NCBI GenBank assembly: GCA_037189985.1
Contig: JBBCJX010000017.1
Span: 17,374 to 81,373, forward strand
Reading direction: 5' to 3'
From: UBA2031 sp037189985
GTDB taxonomy: Bacteria; Pseudomonadota; Gammaproteobacteria; Pseudomonadales; Moraxellaceae
Length of the DNA: 64,000 nucleotides
This document shows positions 58,836 through 64,000 of the stretch, piece after piece. Position numbers and translations under genes: made by a program. Each line of letters opens with the position of its first letter. Position 1 is the stretch's first letter. The notes under the pieces are model-generated. The model saw only the letters and a program-made list of their open reading frames with translations, did not search any database and was not told where the DNA came from.

Positions 58836-60626
58836 TCAGTTCAAAAGGTCCGCCGGCACCTTCACCGGCATTTCCAGCAACTGCTGGGCGAAGGCCTTGC
58901 CCTGCGGGTCGATCCGCAGGCTGGCGATGCCGCCCCCGCCCAGCGCGTTCGTGAGCAGGAAGTTCAACGCGTTGAAGCCGGGCAGCTCAAAGCGGGTGAC
59001 CACGCTGTTGTCGCCCTCCAACACATGCGTCATCCATGCCGCCACGGTTTTTTCCGTGAGCGCGGCGCGTATCCAGGGCAGGTAGCGCGCATCGCGCGCG
59101 ATCACGCCGATATTGGAGGCATTGCCCTTGTCGCCGCTGCGGCCCCAGGCGAGCTTCACCAGCGGCACTTCGATTTCATTGCCTGTGAGCGTGGCGATTT
59201 CGCCGGTGGAGGCGGGCGCGGGCAGGGCAGCATTGCTGCCGGCAGGGATGTCCACGCGGCGGCGTTCGCCGTCCAGGTCGATTTCCACGCTGACGTCCGT
59301 CTTCTTCACCAGGCAGGACCAGAGCTTGACTACGGGTGAGGCTTTCGGCCTGCCACCGACAATACCGGAGAGGCCGGGTGCCATGCCGGTGGCGGCCTGC
59401 GCGATTTCGGAAGCAAAGAAGAGGCAGGCTTCCTTCACCGGATGCGTGACTGCCATTTTTACGATGACTTCGCGGGCATCATGATGGCGCCCATGCGGGC
59501 CGTAGGTGGCTTCGGTGCCGAGGATTTCCACGGATTTTCCGGTGAAGCCCGGCGCGCCGCGCATGGCCAGCACGCGTTCGCACTTGGTGAGGATGGCCTC
59601 GGCCACGCGCTCGCCTTTTCGCTTGGCGTCCATGCCGCCGATCATGAAGCTCACGGTGACACGGTTGCCGTCCGGGTAGGTGGCGCTGACCTTGTAGCTG
59701 TCGGTGGGCGCACGGCCCTGGGCGCCGGTCACCTGCACGCGGTTCTCGCCCACCTGTTCGAGCTTCACCTGTGAGAAGTCCGCCGTCACGTCCGGCAGCA
59801 GGTAGGACTGTGGGTCGCCGATTTCATAGACGATCTGCTCGCCCACGGTGGCGGGCGAGACGAGGCCGCCGGTGCCTTCCGGCTTGGTAACGATGAAGCT
59901 GGCGTCGGCGCTTACCTCGACAATGGGGAAGCCCATGTTCTCGTAGCCGGGCACGCTCTCCCAATCGGTGAAGTTGCCGCCGGTACATTGTGCACCGCAT
60001 TCGATGATGTGGCCGGCCAGCGCCGCCTGGCCCAGCTTGTCGTAGTCGTCCGTGGCCCAGCCGAACTCGTGCAGCAGCGGGCCGATGACCACGGCGGAGT
60101 CCACCACGCGGCCGGTGATGACGATGTCGGCACCCGCCGCCAGCGCATCGCGGATGGGCACGGCGCCAAGATAGGCGTTCATGCTGGCGAGCGTGGCGGG
60201 CATGTCGGTGCCGGAGAACATTTCCTTCGTGCCTGAGTCGCGGAATTCCTGCTGGCGTGGCGAGAGGTCATCGCCCAGCACCACGGCTACCTTGAGGTTG
60301 AGGCCGGCGTCCTGGATGACCTTGTTCAGCGCGTCGCGGCAGGCGAGGGGATTCACGCCGCCGGCGTTGCTGACCACCTTGATCTTCTTCTCGGCGATGT
60401 CGCGGATGAGCGGGGCCATTACGCGGGTGACGAAGTCGGTGGCGTAGCCGGCCTGCGGGTCTTTCATGCGGGCGGCGGCCATGATGGACATGGTGATTTC
60501 GGCCAGGTAGTCGAAGACGAGGTAGTCGATCCTGGCCATTTTCACGAGTTGGAAGGCGGCGGTGTTGGTGTCGCCCCAGAAGCCGGAGGCGCAGCCGATG
60601 CGGACGGTGTGTGGCGTATCGGACAT
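58836..60626 (-). CDS. atuA: Acyclic terpene utilisation protein AtuA
   Basis: 596 residues from ATG 60626; the frame to 60686 is excluded because it crosses the operator. It opens RIGCASGFWGDTNTAAFQLV with YLVFDYLAEITMSIMAAARM and KVVSNAGGVNPLACRDALNK, the DUF1446/AtuA core. The last ~100 residues (VKLAWGRSGDKGNASNIGVI) form the AtuA-like C-terminal domain often found as a separate small protein. AtuA is needed for growth on citronellol/geraniol but its reaction is unknown. It is the first gene of the operon and divergent from atuR. Confidence 0.95.
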   Translation of the reverse strand: MSDTPHTVRIGCASGFWGDTNTAAFQLVKMARIDYLVFDYLAEITMSIMAAARMKDPQAGYATDFVTRVMAPLIRDIAEKKIKVVSNAGGVNPLACRDALNKVIQDAGLNLKVAVVLGDDLSPRQQEFRDSGTKEMFSGTDMPATLASMNAYLGAVPIRDALAAGADIVITGRVVDSAVVIGPLLHEFGWATDDYDKLGQAALAGHIIECGAQCTGGNFTDWESVPGYENMGFPIVEVSADASFIVTKPEGTGGLVSPATVGEQIVYEIGDPQSYLLPDVTADFSQVKLEQVGENRVQVTGAQGRAPTDSYKVSATYPDGNRVTVSFMIGGMDAKRKGERVAEAILTKCERVLAMRGAPGFTGKSVEILGTEATYGPHGRHHDAREVIVKMAVTHPVKEACLFFASEIAQAATGMAPGLSGIVGGRPKASPVVKLWSCLVKKTDVSVEIDLDGERRRVDIPAGSNAALPAPASTGEIATLTGNEIEVPLVKLAWGRSGDKGNASNIGVIARDARYLPWIRAALTEKTVAAWMTHVLEGDNSVVTRFELPGFNALNFLLTNALGGGGIASLRIDPQGKAFAQQLLEMPVKVPADLLN

Positions 60627-60811
60627 GGGGTGGCCTCCCGGATGATGGTTGATGACGGGGCAACGATACGGCGCACGCAAAAACAAAGCAAGCGCTTGGT
60701 TTTGTTATTCCGGGAAATCTGGCAGTATGGCCGGAGTGGCCTTTTTATCGTGAATATCTACTTTAAATAATGGCTATAAGATTTTGATTTAATTTGAATT
60801 GAGACTTATTG
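60627..60811. promoter_or_regulatory. atuA-atuR divergent promoter region
   Basis: 185 bases between divergent genes. The half next to atuR is AT-rich, the half next to atuA holds a palindrome (60682-60706). Promoters for both directions should lie here. Confidence 0.6.
60682..60706. promoter_or_regulatory. Candidate AtuR operator
   Basis: A 25-base near-palindrome centred on CAAGCGCTTG with AACAAAG and GTTTTGTT arms, 56 bases upstream of atuA and 106 upstream of atuR. AtuR of P. aeruginosa is known to bind inverted repeats in this same intergenic region, so this is the natural candidate. Confidence 0.7.
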
Positions 60812-61420
60812 ATGGAAGCGATGCAGTCGCTGGACGACATTCCCCACATGGGCGGGCTGGACGACAGTCCGCGCGGCCGTGTGCTGCGGGCGGCGGCCCA
60901 TCTCTTCTGCTCGCAGGGCTACGAGCGCACCACAGTGCGCGACCTGGCGCGGGTCGTGGGCATCCAGTCCGGCTCCCTGTTCCATCACTTCAAGACCAAG
61001 GAAGACATCCTCTATGGCGTCATGGAGGAAGCCATCCGCTACAACCATGCCCGCATGCAGGAAGCCGTGGCCCGGGGCAGCACCCCACGCGAGCGGCTGC
61101 GCGGCCTGATCCGCGCTGAGCTGGAATCCATCAACGGGGATACCGGCGATGCCATGTCGGTGCTGGTCTATGAATGGAACGCTTTGTCGGCGGACAACCA
61201 GCGGCCGCTCCTGGCCATGCGGGCCGAGTACGAGGCACTCTGGGAGAGCGTGCTGACGGATGCTCGCGAGCAGGGCATGACCACGCAGGACCCCTTCATT
61301 GCCCGTCGCCTCATTGGCGGCGCCATCAGCTGGACGCGCATGTGGTACAAGCGCAACGGCCCGCTCTCCCTGGACCAACTGGCGGAAATGGTGCTGGAGA
61401 TGGCGCTGGGGCGGGCGTAA
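60812..61420 (+). CDS. atuR: TetR-family regulator, AtuR-like
   Basis: 202 residues from ATG 60812; a TTG one codon earlier is also open. TetR HTH: VLRAAAHLFCSQGYERTTVR, then DLARVVGIQSGSLFHHFKTK. The C-terminal ligand domain includes RRLIGGAISWTRMWYKRNGP, typical of the branch that binds acyl-CoA or related ligands. Divergent from atuA with a palindrome between, exactly the arrangement of AtuR, the repressor that is released by terpenoid acyl-CoA intermediates. Immediately downstream composition changes and the integron array begins. Confidence 0.88.
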   Translation: MEAMQSLDDIPHMGGLDDSPRGRVLRAAAHLFCSQGYERTTVRDLARVVGIQSGSLFHHFKTKEDILYGVMEEAIRYNHARMQEAVARGSTPRERLRGLIRAELESINGDTGDAMSVLVYEWNALSADNQRPLLAMRAEYEALWESVLTDAREQGMTTQDPFIARRLIGGAISWTRMWYKRNGPLSLDQLAEMVLEMALGRA

Positions 61421-61650
61421 GCCTCACGTTCCCCACTCCAACAACAAGGGATTTATATACTTGACTCCCTAAAACCGTTTTTAAGCCACTAATCGCGGCG
61501 AACGCTACTACATGGCGATGGCGCGCACGGGCTTCTGTGTGAGATTCCTGTGATATATCGGAGAGCAGCTTGTGGCGGCGCGTGACGGCCTCATCTGGCG
61601 CGCTATGAGCCAGCAGATCGAGGACGCAGACGTTCGCACTCCGTACTGAT
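61421..61650. other. Junction between atuR and the integron array, with a possible gene relic
   Basis: 230 bases without a supported full gene. A short plus-strand frame (61554-61649) reads YIGEQLVAARDGLIWRAMSQ and ends DADVRTPY-stop just before the first attC. It looks protein-like but has no start, so it may be the end of a gene cut by array insertion. No transposase or attI recognised. Confidence 0.4.
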
Positions 61651-61709
61651 ACTTAACGTTGGAAATTAGCTGCCCACTTTAGCGGGTCGGCTGGATTGAC
61701 TTGTTAGCC
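61651..61709 (-). repeat. attC site 1 (end of array)
   Basis: 59 bases. On the minus strand it runs from GGCTAAC (inverse core) through AAGTCAATCCAGCCGAC and GCAGCTAATTTCCAAC to core GTTAAGT. Arms pair imperfectly around a short GC-rich loop. It belongs to the cassette at 61710-62087. Confidence 0.88.
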
Positions 61710-61729
61710 CCGGCCTGATGGGCATGGAG

Positions 61730-62065
61730 CTAAACCAATTTAGGCATGCCAAAGACTAAAAATAGAAGCATGCCCACAAAAACCAAAATGGCGACCCAGT
61801 TAGGCAAGTGCTTCTTTGATGTGCTCGCATCTATTGGCTTGCGGATAATAGGAGCGCCTTCCTTTGCGGTACGGATGTAGTGATACATACCAGCCAAGAA
61901 AAAGAGAAGAAGAAGCGGAAAGAAGATAAAGAGATAGACCTTTGATTCGGTGAGCTCTAGAAAATAGTTAATCCCAAACGCTGCAAGGAAAGCCCAGAAT
62001 CCTGAGGCGCCGAGAACAAGGCAACATGTTCCAAACCATAGTCTTGCCTTTTCTATTCGATGCAT
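61730..62065 (-). CDS. Cassette ORF 1: small hypothetical membrane protein
   Basis: 111 residues. Three hydrophobic stretches: LWFGTCCLVLGASGFWAFLA, VYLFIFFPLLLLFFLAGMYH and NWVAILVFVGMLLFLVFGM, with a basic loop between the last two. No known family recognised. It is transcribed towards attC1, 20 bases away, as cassette genes are. The start lies 17 bases into the cassette, so its translation may rely on a weak or leaderless signal. Confidence 0.7.
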   Translation of the reverse strand: MHRIEKARLWFGTCCLVLGASGFWAFLAAFGINYFLELTESKVYLFIFFPLLLLFFLAGMYHYIRTAKEGAPIIRKPIDASTSKKHLPNWVAILVFVGMLLFLVFGMPKLV

Positions 62066-62081
62066 ATGAGCCTTCTTTTGT

Positions 62082-62139
62082 GGCTAACGTTGGAGTTCAG
62101 CCTCCCCGGTACGGGGTCATCTGGGACGACTTGTTAGAG
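62082..62139 (-). repeat. attC site 2
   Basis: 58 bases. Minus strand: CTCTAAC, AAGTCGTCCCAGATGACC, a CCGTACCGGGG hairpin tip, GCTGAACTCCAAC, then core GTTAGCC. The middle is almost the same as attC4. The last ten codons of cassette ORF 2 lie inside it. Confidence 0.9.
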
Positions 62140-62534
62140 CGAGCTGCCAGTATGTGTAGTAACTTTGCAATGAAAAGTAGGCCTGCCGCAATAATTGTTA
62201 CAGCCGCTTGGATGGCAGCATATGTAGCACCTTGCCCTTCGGAAAAGAAAGCACTCATGCTTTCTCGTTCGCGTGTGGCCCAAATTATCTTCCGGTTCGT
62301 GTCGTCGGTTATTTCACCGATCAAGGCTATTTTTTTAGCTCCGTCTTCCGTTGCAATGAGTACAGCCAAGTCTCTCTGGGTGTCCAAAACTGTAAATATA
62401 ATTTCATTTGAAATCATATCTCTCCAGTTTCTAGAGAGCTCGTCGAACCACGAGCCAAACATCGGATACGTTATTGCCGCAATGAGTAAAAATAGAAGTC
62501 CTACCCCTTCGCAATAGTCGGCTATTTTCTTCAC
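62097..62534 (-). CDS. Cassette ORF 2: hypothetical membrane protein
   Basis: 145 residues with two membrane segments: YCEGVGLLFLLIAAITYPMF near the start and IQAAVTIIAAGLLFIAKLL near the end. The loop between (DGAKKIALIGEITDDTNRKI) is charged and may be outside or inside the cell. The C-terminal SSQMTPYRGG is encoded by the attC itself, a known effect of cassette insertion. No family recognised. Confidence 0.7.
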   Translation of the reverse strand: MKKIADYCEGVGLLFLLIAAITYPMFGSWFDELSRNWRDMISNEIIFTVLDTQRDLAVLIATEDGAKKIALIGEITDDTNRKIIWATRERESMSAFFSEGQGATYAAIQAAVTIIAAGLLFIAKLLHILAARSNKSSQMTPYRGG

Positions 62535-62556
62535 GGATATATCTCTGCCTATGCAT

Positions 62557-62617
62557 GCTCTAATGTTGGAGTTAAGGCCGCGGCTGTAAGCCGTCGGCCT
62601 TGAACGAGTTGTTAGGC
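62557..62617 (-). repeat. attC site 3, with a changed core site
   Basis: 61 bases. Minus strand starts GCCTAAC, then AACTCGTTCAAGGCCGACGG, GCTTACAGCCGCGGCC, TTAACTCCAAC, and ends ATTAGAG, where GTTAGAG is expected. The conserved core G is A here, so recombination at this site may be impaired. Its centre differs from the other three sites. Confidence 0.85.
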
Positions 62618-63445
62618 ATGGTGCGTATCTGTTCCATCTAAATACTGAACGTGGAACAAGACATACCGTCTCTTGCCGAGATCAAAGTAGAAGCGTATTC
62701 GCTGAACACCGACGTTTTTTGACTTTTCATCTGTTTGCAAGAAGGCTATTGCAGCCGAGACGGCACTGAAAATGGCGGCCTCTGAGAAGGACGCGTCCTC
62801 ATTGGCTCTATCAGGAACAAATAGGAGCTGAACATCCTCGCCAATATTGCCGCGAACGTGCTGCAGCAAGTCAGCCGACGACCCCTTTTCTCTTAATCCT
62901 TTAATTAGCTCAATGGCCTTAAGAATTGCAGGTCTGATATTCTCCTTGTACTGAATTTCCCATTCGGGCCTAACGACCAAGACAATAAGCGCAGCAACTA
63001 AACTTATTGTCGTTGGGTCAGCAGCTTTCTTGACCCAACGACCGACCAATAGACCAGGAACTTCGTCTAACAAAGAGCGTATATAGGCTTCGTCGTTATA
63101 GAGTGGGTATGGGAGATGAACACTTACGTACGGCTTCGGAGCATTTGATGCCAGATGTTCTAATGCAGAGTAACTGAACCCTTTTAGTGCTGAGTCTAAG
63201 TCCCCCTTTGTAAGAAAGACATCTGCGATTACATTCCATTCGCTCTCATCCTCAGTGTCTTGAACAACACGAAAGTTCTCAAGATATCCGACTGTTTCTA
63301 AGCGCATATCATGCTGTTGATTCAGTGGGCTTCGAGCTGGGAAAGATTTAATTAATTCTTCAAAATATTCCTTCGGGCGACGTTCGCCTTGCGAATCAAT
63401 TCTTGTGCCAGCGATAATTTGATCTTTGTACGTTGCGCTGCTCAT
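62612..63445 (-). CDS. Cassette ORF 3: hypothetical soluble protein
   Basis: 277 residues, mixed alpha/beta, without signal peptide. It starts MSSATYKDQIIAGTRIDSQG and contains EYFEELIKSFPARSPLNQQH followed by DMRLETVGYLENFRVVQDTE, which faintly recalls phage prohead proteases, and one hydrophobic stretch TISLVAALIVLVVRPEWEI. A late DLGKRRYVLFHVQYLDGTD is strand-like. I do not recognise a family. The gene ends inside attC3, typical of a cassette gene. Confidence 0.7.
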   Translation of the reverse strand: MSSATYKDQIIAGTRIDSQGERRPKEYFEELIKSFPARSPLNQQHDMRLETVGYLENFRVVQDTEDESEWNVIADVFLTKGDLDSALKGFSYSALEHLASNAPKPYVSVHLPYPLYNDEAYIRSLLDEVPGLLVGRWVKKAADPTTISLVAALIVLVVRPEWEIQYKENIRPAILKAIELIKGLREKGSSADLLQHVRGNIGEDVQLLFVPDRANEDASFSEAAIFSAVSAAIAFLQTDEKSKNVGVQRIRFYFDLGKRRYVLFHVQYLDGTDTHHA

Positions 63446-63461
63446 GCCAAGACTTCTCCAT

Positions 63462-63519
63462 GCCTAACGTTGGAAATCAGCCGCCCCGGTACGGGGTCGG
63501 CTGCATTGACTTGTTATGC
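63462..63519 (-). repeat. attC site 4
   Basis: 58 bases. Minus strand: GCATAAC, AAGTCAATGCAGCCGACC, CCGTACCGGGG, CGGCTGATTTCCAAC, then core GTTAGGC. It matches attC1 and attC2 closely in both stems. Confidence 0.9.
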
Positions 63520-64000
63520 CTTAACTATGCCAACAGCAAGGACAAAATTTCGCATCTCAGTCTCATACTCCATGACTTTCTCCATATCAATGGGGCCTGA
63601 TAAAGGCTCAATTGTGGGCTCAATTAGTTCTTTTAGCAGAGCTACGACCTCATTAAGCCAGTTGGTGTTGGCTAATGTCGCAGAGAAACTGGCGATGGCT
63701 TCCTCTTGTGCTAAGCCTGATGGAAAGAAAGATTCATAGCCATCAAGGGAATATCTTAGAAAAACGCTGAAATTTCCAAGGAGATGCGCAGTTTTTTCAT
63801 ATATTCCTTTATCTGAAATAAAGCAGGCAAGTCCGGCCAAGGCGCTAATATTGTGGCTGGCAGACTTAATTTTTTTGTATGTTAATTCTGCCGCGATATA
63901 GGGCTCAGATAAAAATATATGGGCTTTAAGTGCGCACTCAAAGCCCATTAAGAGATCGACAAATGATTTCATTCTTTTGGTTTTTGAATAATCCTCTTTG
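63514..64000 (-). CDS. Cassette ORF 4: hypothetical HEPN-like protein, 5' end outside the window
   Basis: The frame from ATG 63972 (152 residues) stays open to the right edge (KEDYSKTKR before that Met), so the true start may lie beyond 64000. Helical text FVDLLMGFECALKAHIFLSE and KKIKSASHNISALAGLACFI recalls HEPN domains, but the RNase motif R-x4-6-H is not clear (KSASH instead). The end overlaps attC4. HEPN proteins are common in toxin-antitoxin pairs, and toxins are common in cassette arrays, but the call is tentative. Confidence 0.6.
   Translation of the reverse strand, partial: KEDYSKTKRMKSFVDLLMGFECALKAHIFLSEPYIAAELTYKKIKSASHNISALAGLACFISDKGIYEKTAHLLGNFSVFLRYSLDGYESFFPSGLAQEEAIASFSATLANTNWLNEVVALLKELIEPTIEPLSGPIDMEKVMEYETEMRNFVLAVGIVKA

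Larger units (their letters stand above)
61651..64000 (-). mobile_element. Integron gene-cassette array (left end; continues past the window)
   Basis: Four attC sites separate four AT-rich cassettes, each carrying one minus-strand ORF immediately followed by its attC. For the three complete cassettes the two ends match (TTAGCC with GGCTAAC, TTAGAGC with GCTCTAAC, TTAGGC with GCCTAAC), the hallmark of circular cassette insertion. Polarity is right to left, so integrase and attI should lie beyond 64000. The attC sites resemble each other, as in a chromosomal integron. Confidence 0.92.

Noticed and set aside
62612..63445. Prohead protease call for cassette ORF 3
   Set aside because: The likeness is limited to about 20 residues (SFPARSPLNQQH region), and no catalytic Ser/His/Asp set could be placed.

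Overview
The window looks like chromosomal DNA of a gammaproteobacterium, probably related to Pseudomonadales. The backbone is moderately GC-rich. The support is gene content: a PA1571-type small protein, an HtpX protease, an AlaA-type transaminase, an iron-regulated imelysin/di-heme operon of the kind seen around Pseudomonas icmP, and a complete atuABCDEFGH-atuR block in Pseudomonas order. No rRNA, plasmid origin, transposase or prophage was seen. The exact genus cannot be read from the sequence.

Left part (1-19.4 kb). A minus-strand iron-regulated operon comes first (DUF3649 membrane protein, imelysin, di-heme DUF1111 protein, second imelysin running off the left edge), with a good Fur box at its head. 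It is followed by a YceI protein, a two-subunit acyl-CoA dehydrogenase, a nitronate monooxygenase/nitroreductase/thioesterase run, a CecR-like TetR gene, and a TetR-adaptor-RND efflux operon. The adaptor overlaps its TetR gene by ATGA. After these come a PA1571-type small gene missed by ordinary ORF calling, an ATP-NAD-kinase-like gene and a saccharopine-dehydrogenase-like gene.

Middle part (19.4-33.7 kb). A MalT-like LuxR activator is divergent from a secreted di-heme cytochrome c. An alpha-dioxygenase-like heme peroxidase faces it convergently. Together these may form an uncharacterised oxidative (lipid, hydrocarbon or isoprenoid) module. Housekeeping and stress genes follow: htpX, an alaA with an extra N-terminal domain, msrB, a glutathione peroxidase, tRNA-Ala(GGC), tRNA-Glu(TTC), an alcohol dehydrogenase and a DUF1523 gene.

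Urea part (33.8-47.1 kb). On the minus strand, in transcription order, lie allophanate hydrolase, urea carboxylase, a GntR regulator, a porin-like protein and UrtABCDE. The porin and the ABC transporter would import urea (or short amides); urea carboxylase and allophanate hydrolase would convert it to ammonia and CO2 without nickel urease. A CTTGTATACAAG palindrome sits at the head. A broken second biotin-carboxylase-type start lies between the two enzyme genes.

Acyclic terpene part (49-61.4 kb). Minus-strand atuABCDEFGH encodes the citronellyl/geranyl-CoA pathway: acyl-CoA synthetase, citronellyl-CoA dehydrogenase, geranyl-CoA carboxylase alpha and beta, isohexenylglutaconyl-CoA hydratase, two short-chain dehydrogenases and AtuA. 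A divergent TetR (AtuR) gene and a candidate operator lie at the promoter end. REP-like hairpins punctuate the gene gaps.

Right edge (61.4-64 kb). Composition becomes distinctly AT-rich and the sequence is an integron gene-cassette array. Four attC sites at 61651, 62082, 62557 and 63462 separate four minus-strand cassette ORFs without recognised function. attC polarity puts the integrase and attI beyond the right edge; the array ends next to atuR.
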